Below are positions 9,714-17,808 of a DNA stretch of 64,000 nt, in pieces. Within the stretch, counting starts at the first letter, position 1. Every line of letters begins with the position of its first letter. This DNA is from CAWJMD01 sp963700925 (GTDB taxonomy: Bacteria; Actinomycetota; Actinomycetes; Actinomycetales; CAWJMD01): contig OY969553.1 in assembly GCA_963700925.1 (NCBI GenBank), positions 3,038,001 through 3,102,000 of the forward strand. The letters run 5' to 3'. The translations under genes and the position numbers were made by a program. The notes beneath the pieces are model-generated. The model saw only the letters and a program-made list of their open reading frames with translations. It ran no database searches and was not told where the DNA came from.

Positions 9714-10532
9714 ATGTCCGACAGTCGCGTTCCGGGCCCCCCGGTCCCTGACCCTCCGGTTCCCGAACCGCGCTCGGCCCCCGACGCTCTCGGCGCGGCC
9801 GACCTCGACCCGGTGAACCTGGACCCGCCCGTCGACCCGCCCGTCGACCCGCCCGTCAACCCGCCCGTCAACCCCGTGTCGCGACTCACCTACGAGGGCT
9901 CGGGGCTGGCCGACGTGGCCGAGGGCGAGAGCCCGCTGACCGTGATCCAGCGCTGGTATGCGGACGCGGTGGCCGACGAGCGCGTCGTCGAACCTGGGGC
10001 GATGGTGGTCGCGACGGTCGACGCCGCGGGCCTGCCCAATGCGCGCACCGTTCTGCTGAAAGGCCTGGACGCCAACGGTTTCACGTTCTATACCGGCCGC
10101 GGTTCGGCCAAGGCGCGAGAGCTGGCAGCCAACCCGGCGGCCTCCCTGGTGCTGCTCTGGCACCCGATCTATCGGCAGGTCCGCGCCCGGGGTGTGGTCG
10201 AGGAGGTGCCGCGCGAGGTGTCGCGGACCTACTTCCAGTCCCGCCCACGCGACTCGCAGGTGGCGGCATGGGCGTCGGCGCAGTCGGAGCCGCTAGGGTC
10301 CCGTGCCGAGCTGGACGCCGCGGTCGAGCGCGTCGAGCAACAGTTCGCCGGCCAGGACCCGTTGCCACTGCCCGACTTCTGGGGCGGCTACCTGGTGCGT
10401 CCCGTCGAGGTCGAGCTGTGGGTGGGCCAGCGCTCCCGGCTGCACGACCGGTTGGCCTGGACGAGTGGTGACGGACGCCCCGCCCCGCTCGACGACGCGG
10501 CACGGTGGCAGGTGGGCCGGCTCCAGCCCTGA
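9714..10532 (+). CDS. pdxH: Pyridoxamine/pyridoxine 5'-phosphate oxidase
   Basis: 272 residues. FMN-dependent oxidase that makes pyridoxal 5'-phosphate, the cofactor used by SerC encoded nearby. The enzyme domain begins near residue 56 (SRLTYEGSGLADV) and contains NARTVLLKGLDANGFTFYT, the FMN-contacting region, QVRARGVVEEV, the SRPRDSQVAAWASAQSEPL stretch characteristic of PNPOx, and the C-terminal FWGGYLVRPVEVELWVG and RLHDRLAW motifs. The first 55 residues are an unusual Pro/Asp-rich extension encoded by a 12-bp tandem repeat. A leaderless -10 box just before ATG 9714 argues that the extension is translated; a GTG at 9876 would give a standard-length enzyme but has no SD. Confidence 0.92.
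   Translation: MSDSRVPGPPVPDPPVPEPRSAPDALGAADLDPVNLDPPVDPPVDPPVNPPVNPVSRLTYEGSGLADVAEGESPLTVIQRWYADAVADERVVEPGAMVVATVDAAGLPNARTVLLKGLDANGFTFYTGRGSAKARELAANPAASLVLLWHPIYRQVRARGVVEEVPREVSRTYFQSRPRDSQVAAWASAQSEPLGSRAELDAAVERVEQQFAGQDPLPLPDFWGGYLVRPVEVELWVGQRSRLHDRLAWTSGDGRPAPLDDAARWQVGRLQP
9822..9869. repeat. 12-bp tandem repeat within pdxH (four copies)
   Basis: Four consecutive units of GACCCGCCCGTC (the fourth begins with A), encoding DPPV-DPPV-DPPV-NPPV in the PdxH N-terminal extension. The repeat is in frame, so copy-number change would alter length without a frameshift. Confidence 0.85.
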
Positions 10533-10610
10533 CTCGCCTGCGAAGTGGGCGGCCTCCCGTCCGACAGGAGCATGCCCGTAAACACCCTGGCCAGACCTGA
10601 CGGCCGGACG

Positions 10611-10744
10611 TATCGTGCTCGTACACGAGAAAGGAGGTGGTCCCTGTCGTGATTGACACATGGACGCGTGAGGTGGCTGCCAGCTAGCCGCCCGAGTCAT
10701 CGGACGGACTGACCACAGTCCCTCCGGCGCTCTCCCCACCTCCT
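10611..10744 (+). other. Structured leader-like segment with SD/anti-SD pairing
   Basis: After a -10-like TATCGT (10611-10616) come a small hairpin CTCGT-AC-ACGAG (10618-10629), a strong SD AAGGAGG (10631-10637), a 12-codon frame, hairpins at 10688-10707 and 10706-10721 (GGACTG-ACCA-CAGTCC), and CCACCTCCT at 10736-10744. That last 9-mer is the exact reverse complement of AGGAGGTGG at 10632-10640. The transcript could therefore fold so that its own ribosome site is masked, as in attenuators. The rest of the 422-bp gap between pdxH and the M50 gene holds only the palindrome at 10883-10930. Confidence 0.45.
10649..10687 (+). CDS. Candidate 12-residue leader peptide
   Basis: GTG start 11 nt after AAGGAGG, encoding MIDTWTREVAAS and stop TAG. 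It is too short to test by composition. The case rests on the near-perfect SD and the surrounding RNA-like structure. A single Trp and no codon run argue against classical amino-acid attenuation. An alternative GTG at 10637 in the same frame overlaps the SD. Function unknown. Confidence 0.35.
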   Translation: MIDTWTREVAAS

Positions 10745-10882
10745 GGTGGTCGGCGTGCCGGCGAGATCGGGGCAGTCACCGCAGCCCACGGGGTCGCTGA
10801 TCGTCCACAGCGGCACCCGGTGCCCTACGGGACACCGGGAACCCGTGGGCTGTTCCATGCCCGCAGGTCGACTGCACAACTC

Positions 10883-10947
10883 AACAGTCAGACCCACAAC
10901 CCGTCTGCGCGGGTGCACGGTCTGACAGTTCGGCCGGCCCGTACGGT
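10883..10947 (+). promoter_or_regulatory. TCAGAC-type palindrome (copy 2) and leaderless promoter of the M50 gene
   Basis: Inverted repeat AACAGTCAGACC/GGTCTGACAGTT (10883-10894 and 10919-10930, one mismatch, 24-nt spacer with an inner ACCCG/CGGGT stem). A -10-like TACGGT at 10942-10947 sits 7 nt before the ATG at 10955 with no SD. The right arm falls where the -35 element would be, so this copy could act as an operator as well as a hairpin. Confidence 0.45.
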
Positions 10948-10954
10948 AGCCGCC

Positions 10955-11704
10955 ATGCCGCTGCTGACCTTGTCGCTCACAGGGTCGTCGGATCTCGGGC
11001 CACTCGCCGAGGTCTGGGCGCAGGTGACGTCCACGCAGCCCGACCCGGCGCCGGCGGCGGTCGCGGCCACCGCGCTCCTGGCGGCCGCCCTGGTCCTCCC
11101 GCGCGCGGCCTGGCGGCGCACCCGGCACGCGGTGACGATCGCCCACGAAGGCGGGCACGCGCTGGTCGCGGTGCTGTGCGGGCGGCGGCTGTCCGGGGTC
11201 CACCTGCACTCCGACACGTCCGGCCTGACGGTGTCGCGCGGGCGCGCGAAAGGGCCGGGCATGGTGGCGACGCTGATGGCGGGCTACGTCGCACCGGCGC
11301 TGCTGGGCCTCGCGGCCGCCTGGGTGCTCGGGACCGGGCACGCGGTGGCACTGCTGTGGGGCTTCGTGGTGCTGCTGGTGCTGCTCGTGGTGCAGGTGCG
11401 CAACTGGTTCGGGCTCTGGGTGGTGCTCGTCACGGGACTCCTGGTCGGCGCCGCCTCGTACTGGCTGCCGGAGCAGGCCCAGTCGACGGCCGCGCACCTG
11501 GTGGCGTGGTTCCTGCTGCTGGCGGCCCCCCGTCCGGTCGTCGAGCTCGTCGCCGAACGCTCGTCCCGCCGACGCGGGTCCGGCCGGTCGGACCCCGACC
11601 AGCTGGCCCGGCTGACCCACGTGCCCGCCGCCCTCTGGGTCGTCTTCTTCGCGGTCGTCACCGGCGGCGCGCTCCTGCTGGGCGGCAGCCTCCTGCTGGC
11701 CTGA
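10955..11704 (+). CDS. M50-like membrane zinc metallopeptidase
   Basis: 249 residues, mostly hydrophobic, six or so membrane segments. The zinc-binding HEGGH (HExxH) motif sits at about residue 64 in a membrane-adjacent helix, HAVTIAHEGGHALVAVLCGR, as in the peptidase M50B-like family of site-2-protease relatives. Family members cut transmembrane substrates within the membrane, though many of this subgroup are uncharacterised. I do not see the second NPxDG motif of classical site-2 proteases. The start at 10955 is supported by the leaderless -10 box; the longer frame from 10820 would run through the palindrome. Monocistronic, with the ABC importer operon 139 bp downstream. Confidence 0.75.
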   Translation: MPLLTLSLTGSSDLGPLAEVWAQVTSTQPDPAPAAVAATALLAAALVLPRAAWRRTRHAVTIAHEGGHALVAVLCGRRLSGVHLHSDTSGLTVSRGRAKGPGMVATLMAGYVAPALLGLAAAWVLGTGHAVALLWGFVVLLVLLVVQVRNWFGLWVVLVTGLLVGAASYWLPEQAQSTAAHLVAWFLLLAAPRPVVELVAERSSRRRGSGRSDPDQLARLTHVPAALWVVFFAVVTGGALLLGGSLLLA

Positions 11705-11843
11705 GCCTCGATGCGTGGAACCGTACGTGAAACTTTGTTACGGACCGAACACATCGGGTGTGGGGGGTTTACATCGGGCGAATGGTGCGATGAGGTCGGT
11801 CCGATGTCCGGGTCACGTCCGGACCCGGAGGACGGAGGCACCG

Positions 11844-13727
11844 ATGGCTGGGACGAGGACGGCGGGGCGGATGCGGGCGCTCCGGCCGGTACCGGCGCTG
11901 ATGGCACTGGGGCTCGGGGCGCTGGCCCTCGGCGGTGGGACGGCGGCAGCGTCGACCCCTAGCCCCACTCAGTCAGGCGCTACGTCGGACGCGGGCGCCG
12001 ACATCGGTGACGAGCCGACCACGTTGCGGGTGGCGATCACGCAGGGCATCGACTCGTTCAACCCGTTCCTCGGCGTGTTCTCGTCGTCCACCGAGATGTT
12101 CAGGGCCCAGTACGACACCCTCGTGCGCTACGGCGCCGAGGACTACACGCCCGAGCCGGGCCTGGCCACCGAGTGGGAGAACAGCGAAGACGGGCTGACG
12201 TGGACGTTCACGATCCGCGACGACGCCACCTTCACCGACGGTGAGCCCGTCACCGCCGACGACCTGGCCTTCACCTACAACCTGATGATGAGCAACCCGG
12301 CTGCGGCCGAGGCCAACGGCTCGTTCGTCGAGAACTACGCCAGCGTCGAGGCGCCCGACGAGACGACTCTGACCATCACGACGACGACCCCGATGCCCGA
12401 GGCGACAATGCTGGCGAATGAGACGCCGGTCGTTCCCGAGCACGTGTGGTCCGACGTCACCGACATCGGGGCCTTCGCCAACGACGAGTTCCCTCTCGTC
12501 GGCAGCGGTCCGTTCACCGTCACCGAGTACCGAGTCGACGAGTTCATCCGGCTCGAGGCGAACGACGACTACTGGGGCGGCGCACCGAAGGTCGACGAGA
12601 TCGTGTTCCGGTACTTCAAGAACTCCGACGCCGCCGTGCAGGCCCTTCGCAAGGGCGACATCGACCTGCTCGGGGACATGACCGCACCGCAGTTCGAGGC
12701 GCTCGAGGGCGAGGGCGACATCGACCTGCACGAGGCCACCGGACGCCGATTCGTCGAGCTCACCTTCAACCCTGGCGCGAAAACCGTTGCGGGCACGCCG
12801 ATCGGCGACGGTCACCCGGCCCTCGCCGACCCGAAGCTCCGCTACGCCCTGCGTCATGCGATCGACATCGACACGATCGTCGAACGTGTGATGAACGGCT
12901 ACGCGGAGCCGGGTGGCGGCTACATCCCGCCGGCGTTCTCCGCGTGGTCCTGGCAGCCCGACGAGGAGACCAGGACCTCCTTCGACCTCGACGAGGCGAA
13001 CCGGCTGCTCGACGAGGCCGGCTACCCGCGGGGGGCGGACGGGATCCGCACCATGCCTGACGGCACCAAACCGTTGGTGTTCAGGCTGCTCGGTCACTCC
13101 GACCGGCCGTTCGAAACGCCGCTCGCCGACTACATCACCGAGTGGTTCGCCGAGGTGGGCGTCACCGTCGCGGTCGAGCAGGCGGACTCGACCCGGCTCA
13201 ACGACCTGATCGCCGATGGCACGTTCGACATGGCGTTCAGCGGCTGGGGTGTCAACCCCGACCCCGACTTCATCCTCTCGATCCAGAGCTGCTCGGCCCT
13301 GCCCGAGGAGGCCGGCGCCGGTGGCAACAGCGACACGTTCTACTGCAACCCCGAATACGACGAGATGTACTCGGCGCAGAAGACCGAGCTCGACCAGGAG
13401 CGGCGGATCGAGATCGTCAAGGAGATGCAGCAGCACCTCTACGAGCAGGCGCCGGTCATCACGCTCTTCTACCCACGCCTGCTCGAGGGGTACCGGAGCG
13501 ACAGGTTCACCGGCTTCGTGCGGCAGCCCGGTGATGAAGGCGTCACCGTTCGGCAGCAAGGGATCTGGGGACTCACGTCGGCCGAGCCCGTTGCCGACGC
13601 CGACGGGGAGGGCGGCGGCAACAACACCGGGCTGATCGTCGGCGGGGGACTGGTGGCTCTGGTAGCGGCCGGCGGGGTGGCGTTCGCGCTCGCCCGACGG
13701 CGTGCGAGCGTCGACAGCCGCGAGTGA
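11844..13727 (+). CDS. ABC transporter substrate-binding protein, family 5 (peptide/oligopeptide), C-terminally anchored
   Basis: 627 residues. Signal sequence about 1-38 (basic start, then ALMALGLGALALGGG, AAAS). The mature part is an SBP_bac_5/OppA-like fold: DEPTTLRVAITQGIDSFNP start, EPGLATEWENSEDGLTWTFTIRDDA, and WRGAP-equivalent DYWGGAPKVDEIVF. There is no lipobox Cys. Instead the protein ends with a Gly-rich linker, one membrane helix (about 595-615) and a basic tail, so it is held by a C-terminal anchor. Start ATG 11844 follows GGAGG at 5 nt. First gene of a five-gene importer operon in which every junction overlaps. Binds extracellular peptides or similar solutes. Confidence 0.9.
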   Translation: MAGTRTAGRMRALRPVPALMALGLGALALGGGTAAASTPSPTQSGATSDAGADIGDEPTTLRVAITQGIDSFNPFLGVFSSSTEMFRAQYDTLVRYGAEDYTPEPGLATEWENSEDGLTWTFTIRDDATFTDGEPVTADDLAFTYNLMMSNPAAAEANGSFVENYASVEAPDETTLTITTTTPMPEATMLANETPVVPEHVWSDVTDIGAFANDEFPLVGSGPFTVTEYRVDEFIRLEANDDYWGGAPKVDEIVFRYFKNSDAAVQALRKGDIDLLGDMTAPQFEALEGEGDIDLHEATGRRFVELTFNPGAKTVAGTPIGDGHPALADPKLRYALRHAIDIDTIVERVMNGYAEPGGGYIPPAFSAWSWQPDEETRTSFDLDEANRLLDEAGYPRGADGIRTMPDGTKPLVFRLLGHSDRPFETPLADYITEWFAEVGVTVAVEQADSTRLNDLIADGTFDMAFSGWGVNPDPDFILSIQSCSALPEEAGAGGNSDTFYCNPEYDEMYSAQKTELDQERRIEIVKEMQQHLYEQAPVITLFYPRLLEGYRSDRFTGFVRQPGDEGVTVRQQGIWGLTSAEPVADADGEGGGNNTGLIVGGGLVALVAAGGVAFALARRRASVDSRE

Positions 13728-14800
13728 GCGCCGACCTCGGCGTCGCCCCGGGTGGGGAGGGGCGGGCCAAGGACCTCGGACCCGCAGCGGCCGAGGAACC
13801 CGGTCGGCGACGGAACGCCGGGTTCCTCGCCCACGCGGCGTGGACGGCAGTCGGCGGGCTCGCATCGTTCGCGATCGTCCTGGTGCTGGGCTTCTTCATG
13901 TTCCGGATGCTGCCCGGCGACCCGGTCACGACGATGACCCGCGGCCGTCCGACGAACGCCGCCCAGCTCGACGAGCTGCGCCGCAGCCTGGGTCTTGACC
14001 AGCCGCTGTGGAGGCAGTTCGTCGACTACGTCGCCGGCGCAGTGACCGGCGACCTCGGCACGTCGTTCGAGTACCAGCAGCCCGTCACCGACGTGATCAC
14101 CGGGCGGCTCGGCCCGACCCTCCTGCTGACGGGAGTCGGCATGCTGCTGGCGGTCGCGCTGGGACTGCCCCTTGGCGCCCGGGCAGGCTGGCGCCAGGGC
14201 AGCCTGTTCGACCGCATGTCGGTCTCGGTCGCGCTGACCCTGTGGTCGGTGCCGACGTTCTGGCTCGGGCTGATCCTGCTGATGGTGCTCGGCGTCGGCG
14301 TCGGGCCGGTGCCCGGCCTCTTCCCGGTCGGTGGCATGAGCTCGGACGACGTGGGCCCCGGCGTGCTTGCCGTGGCGCTGGACGTGGGCCATCACATGGT
14401 GCTGCCCACGATCACGATCGTCGCCGTGATCTACGCGCAGTACCTGTTGGTGATGCGCTCGTCCATGATCGACGAGATCGGCAACGAGTACCTGACGACG
14501 GCACGGGCGAAGGGACTGCGCGACGAGCAGGTGCGCAGCAGGCACGCGACGCCCAATGCACTGCTGCCGACGGTGACGCTGATCATGATGAACATTGGCT
14601 TCCTGGTCACGGGGGCGATCACCACGGAGTACGTGTACTCGTGGCCCGGCCTCGGCTCGCTGACGGCTGACGCGCTCGCGATTCCCGACCTTCCGCTTCT
14701 GCAGGGCACGTTCATCGTGTTCTCGGGCAGCGTCATCGTGATGAACGTGGTGGCCGACGTGCTCTACCGCGTGCTCGACCCTCGGCTGAGGACGGCATGA
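13724..14800 (+). CDS. ABC transporter permease (OppB/DppB type)
   Basis: 358 residues. First inner-membrane subunit of the peptide importer. A hydrophilic N-terminus of about 35 residues precedes the first helix; the typical FRMLPGDPV motif follows it, and the permease domain holds the EAA-like loop (DEIGNEYLTTARAKGLRDEQV, about residues 250-270) that docks with the ATPase subunits. C-terminal VLYRVLDPRLR is diagnostic for the OppB family. GTG start overlaps the binding-protein stop by 4 bp, and its own stop overlaps the next gene by 4 bp. Confidence 0.92.
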   Translation: MSADLGVAPGGEGRAKDLGPAAAEEPGRRRNAGFLAHAAWTAVGGLASFAIVLVLGFFMFRMLPGDPVTTMTRGRPTNAAQLDELRRSLGLDQPLWRQFVDYVAGAVTGDLGTSFEYQQPVTDVITGRLGPTLLLTGVGMLLAVALGLPLGARAGWRQGSLFDRMSVSVALTLWSVPTFWLGLILLMVLGVGVGPVPGLFPVGGMSSDDVGPGVLAVALDVGHHMVLPTITIVAVIYAQYLLVMRSSMIDEIGNEYLTTARAKGLRDEQVRSRHATPNALLPTVTLIMMNIGFLVTGAITTEYVYSWPGLGSLTADALAIPDLPLLQGTFIVFSGSVIVMNVVADVLYRVLDPRLRTA

Positions 14801-15711
14801 GCGACGACGTGGTCAAGGCCGTCCCCGCGCGGCGGGTGGCGGCGCAGCGACGCCGAGCTGCGCTGCGCAGGACCGTCCGCCAGTTCGCCTCTGACCGTGG
14901 GGGAGTGGTCGCTCTGGCGGTGCTCGTGGTGTCGTGTGCGGCCGCTGCGCTGGCACCGGTGATCACCGACCCGGGCGGGCTCGACGTCACCACCGCCACC
15001 GGCGGTCTGCTCGACCCGCCCGGCGCTGGCTACCCCCTCGGCACCGACGACCAGGGGCGCTCGGTGGCACTGCTGACCCTCTGGGGAGCGCGCATCTCGC
15101 TGCTCGTCGGGCTGCTCGCCAGCGGCCTGTCGATGGTGCTGGGTACTGCCGTGGGCATCGCCGCCGGCCACTTCAGGGGGTGGCCGGGGGCGGTGCTCGG
15201 ACGAGTGGTCGACTGGTTCCTCGTCCTGCCTTCCCTGCCGCTGGCCATCTCACTGGCAGCCGTGCTGGGACGCAGCCTCTTCACGATCGTCGTCGCGATC
15301 GGCGTGACGTCGTGGGCCGGCACCGCGCGCATCATCCGGGCGCAGACCCTCACCGTCGGCACGCGCCCGTACATGGAACGCTCGCGCGCGCTGGGCGCCG
15401 GGCACTGGCACCAGATGACGCGGCACGTGCTGCCGAGCGTGATGCCACTGGTGCTCGCCAACACGACGCTCACGGTCGCCAGCGCAATCCTGTCGGAGTC
15501 GACCCTGTCCTTCCTCGGACTAGGCGACCCGACCCGGGTCTCGTGGGGCTCGATGCTGCGTGCGGCCTTCCAGTCCGGCGCGATCACCGCTGGTGCGTGG
15601 TGGTTCCTGCTGCCACCCGGGCTCGCCATCGTCGCGGTGGTGCTGGCGTTCACGGTGGTCGGACGGTCGCTCGAGCGGGTGCTGAACCCACGGCTGCGGG
15701 TGCGCGCATGA
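14797..15711 (+). CDS. ABC transporter permease (OppC/DppC type)
   Basis: 304 residues. Second permease subunit of the importer. N-terminal cytoplasmic basic stretch, then a helix followed by the periplasmic LGTDDQGRSVALLTLWGARISLLVGL region characteristic of OppC/DppC proteins (shown in part), and the EAA-type loop RPYMERSRALGAGHWH at about 190-205. Ends ERVLNPRLRVRA. ATG overlaps the upstream permease stop (ATGA), and the stop overlaps the following ATPase start (ATGA). Forms a heterodimeric channel with the preceding permease. Confidence 0.92.
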   Translation: MSDDVVKAVPARRVAAQRRRAALRRTVRQFASDRGGVVALAVLVVSCAAAALAPVITDPGGLDVTTATGGLLDPPGAGYPLGTDDQGRSVALLTLWGARISLLVGLLASGLSMVLGTAVGIAAGHFRGWPGAVLGRVVDWFLVLPSLPLAISLAAVLGRSLFTIVVAIGVTSWAGTARIIRAQTLTVGTRPYMERSRALGAGHWHQMTRHVLPSVMPLVLANTTLTVASAILSESTLSFLGLGDPTRVSWGSMLRAAFQSGAITAGAWWFLLPPGLAIVAVVLAFTVVGRSLERVLNPRLRVRA

Positions 15712-16769
15712 CCTCGCGGGTGGCGATGGAGAAGGTGGACGGCAGGGCCACCGCAGAGGCGGTCCTCGAGCTGCGCGACCTGCGGGTCTCGTATGCCACC
15801 GGGTCGGGGCAGCTGCCAGCGGTGCGAGGCATCGACCTCGTCATCCGTGCGGGTGAGACCGTAGGTCTCGCAGGGGAATCCGGATGTGGCAAGTCGACTG
15901 TGGCCTCGGCCGTGCTGCGGCTGCTGCCTCGCGACGCGACCGTCACCGGACACGTGCTGCTCGGTGGCGAGGACGTCACCACGATGAGCTGGGGGCGCCT
16001 GCGAGCCGTCCGGTGGTCGGGGGCGTCGATCGTCTTCCAGGGGGCCCTGCACTCGCTCAACCCGGTGCACCGGGTCGGCGATCAGGTTGCGGAGCCGCTG
16101 CTGCTGCACGACCCGGCCGGACCCCGCCCACCCCGTGCCGCGTCGGAACCCCGCGTGCGCGACAGGGTGGTCGCCCTGCTGGACCAGGTCGGCCTGCCTG
16201 CCTGGCGGGCGGACTCGTACCCGCACGAGCTGTCGGGCGGGCAGAAGCAGCGGGTGATGATCGCGATGGCTCTGGCGTGCGAGCCGCAGCTGGTCATCAC
16301 CGACGAGGCCACCACGGCGCTCGACGTGATGGTGCAGGCCCAGGTTCTGAAGGTGCTGGAGGTCCTGGCTGAAGACCACGGCCTCGCGGTGCTGATGATC
16401 AGTCATGACCTTTCGGTGCTGTCGTCGAGCTGCGACCGGGTGGTCGTGATGTACGGCGGCCGGATCGTCGAGAGCGCCGACGCCGCAACGTTGTTCGCTA
16501 TGCCCGCCCATCCCTACTCGGTGGCGCTGGCGGCCGCCTTCCCGGTGGTGGGTGACATGGCGGCGCGCCGTGCACCGAGCGGGCTGGACGGTGACCCTCC
16601 CGACCCGACCGACTTGCCGCCCGGCTGCGTGTTCGCGCCTCGGTGCTCGTGGCGCGTCGCGCACTGCACTGAGGACCCGCCTCTCGAGCCCGTGGCCGAC
16701 GCAAGCCTTCTGCGTTCGGCGGCCTGCTGGCGCGCGGAGGAGGTGCTGCATGGACCTACAGAAGGCTGA
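15708..16769 (+). CDS. ABC transporter ATP-binding protein (OppD/DppD type)
   Basis: 353 residues. Walker A AGESGCGKST (about 58-67), ABC signature LSGGQKQR, Walker B LVITDEATTALD, and switch His in MISHDLSVL. The C-terminal oligopeptide-transporter extension (PPGCVFAPRCSW) has the Cys-containing motif of the OppD/DppD/DppF group, where an iron-sulfur cluster has been seen in some members. Start ATG 15708 overlaps the permease stop. Encodes one of two ATPases that energise the importer; the partner gene overlaps its 3' end by 20 bp. Confidence 0.92.
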   Translation: MTSRVAMEKVDGRATAEAVLELRDLRVSYATGSGQLPAVRGIDLVIRAGETVGLAGESGCGKSTVASAVLRLLPRDATVTGHVLLGGEDVTTMSWGRLRAVRWSGASIVFQGALHSLNPVHRVGDQVAEPLLLHDPAGPRPPRAASEPRVRDRVVALLDQVGLPAWRADSYPHELSGGQKQRVMIAMALACEPQLVITDEATTALDVMVQAQVLKVLEVLAEDHGLAVLMISHDLSVLSSSCDRVVVMYGGRIVESADAATLFAMPAHPYSVALAAAFPVVGDMAARRAPSGLDGDPPDPTDLPPGCVFAPRCSWRVAHCTEDPPLEPVADASLLRSAACWRAEEVLHGPTEG

Positions 16770-17808
16770 CTCTGCTTCTGCTGCAGCCCTTCCTGTCGAC
16801 CCACCTGCGCTCGAAGTAGTCGGTCTGCAGATGCACTTCGCGGGGAGCCGCGGGCCGGCGCGAGCGGTCGACGGTGTCGACCTTCAGGTCGGTGCTGGGG
16901 AAATCGTTGCGCTGGTGGGCGAGTCAGGCTGCGGCAAGACGACTCTCGCGCGCACCCTGCTCGGGCTGGAGCGCCCGACGGCTGGTCGTGTGCTGCGCGA
17001 CGGCGTCCCGATCGGCTACCGGATGCGCGACCTGCGTCGGCACCGCCGCGGGGTCCAGCTGGTGCTGCAGGACCCGTTGGGAGCCCTGAACCCGCGCCGC
17101 ACGGTCTACGAGGCCGTCGCCGAGGGCGTGCGCATCCACGGCCTCGACGACGAGGAGCGGCGAGTGCGGACGGCCCTCTCGACGTGCGGTCTCCGTCCGC
17201 CCGAGCGGTTCTACCTGCGCTACCCGCACGAGCTGTCCGGCGGGCAGCGCCAGCGCGTGGTCATCGCCGGCGCCCTCGTGCTCGAACCCGCCGTGCTCGT
17301 GGCCGACGAGCCGGTGGCGTCGCTCGACGCCTCGGTGCGAGGCGAGGTGCTGGCACTGCTGCTCAGGCTGCGAGACGAGCTCGGTCTCTCCGCGCTGGTG
17401 GTGACCCACGACCTGGGCGTGGCCTGGGGCGTGGCCGACCGGATCGCCGTGATGTACCTGGGTCGCATCGTCGAGGTCGGCACGGTGGAGCAGGTGCTCG
17501 CGGCGCCGCGGCACCCGTACACGCGCGCGCTCCTGTCGGTGTTGCCGCAGCAGGGGCTCGGGTCGCGAGCCGCCGCGCCGGTGGTGCTGAGCGGCGAACC
17601 GCCCGACCCGACGCGGGTACCGTCCGGCTGCCGGTTCCACCCCCGTTGCCCGGTGCTGGCTTCGGGCGAGGCCGACGCGCTGGGCATCGCCGACCTCTGT
17701 CGTGGGACCTCACCGGTCGTGCTGTCGGCCGATCCCGGTGTCGGTCACCAGGCGGCCTGCCACGCAGCGGATCTCGCTGTCAGCGCAGCGGTGGATCCAG
17801 GGCGGTGA
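16750..17808 (+). CDS. ABC transporter ATP-binding protein (OppF/DppF type)
   Basis: 352 residues. Walker A GESGCGKTTLARTLLG, signature LSGGQRQRVVIAGAL, Walker B VLVADEPVASLDASV and H-loop VVTHDLGVAWG. The C-terminal PSGCRFHPRCPVLA is the oligo_HPY-type extension. Begins at ATG 16750 inside the end of the upstream ATPase gene, so translation is coupled. Completes a five-component peptide-type uptake system of one binding protein, two permeases and two ATPases. Its 3' end overlaps the convergent LD-carboxypeptidase gene by 29 bp. The proximity to two cell-wall-type hydrolases fits recycling of wall peptides, but that is inference. Confidence 0.92.
   Translation: MDLQKADSASAAALPVDPPALEVVGLQMHFAGSRGPARAVDGVDLQVGAGEIVALVGESGCGKTTLARTLLGLERPTAGRVLRDGVPIGYRMRDLRRHRRGVQLVLQDPLGALNPRRTVYEAVAEGVRIHGLDDEERRVRTALSTCGLRPPERFYLRYPHELSGGQRQRVVIAGALVLEPAVLVADEPVASLDASVRGEVLALLLRLRDELGLSALVVTHDLGVAWGVADRIAVMYLGRIVEVGTVEQVLAAPRHPYTRALLSVLPQQGLGSRAAAPVVLSGEPPDPTRVPSGCRFHPRCPVLASGEADALGIADLCRGTSPVVLSADPGVGHQAACHAADLAVSAAVDPGR

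Noticed and set aside
9615..10163. 552-residue citrate synthase with long N-terminal extension
   Set aside because: The extra sequence is antisense to pdxH; ATG 9614 has a good SD and gives a normal-length enzyme.
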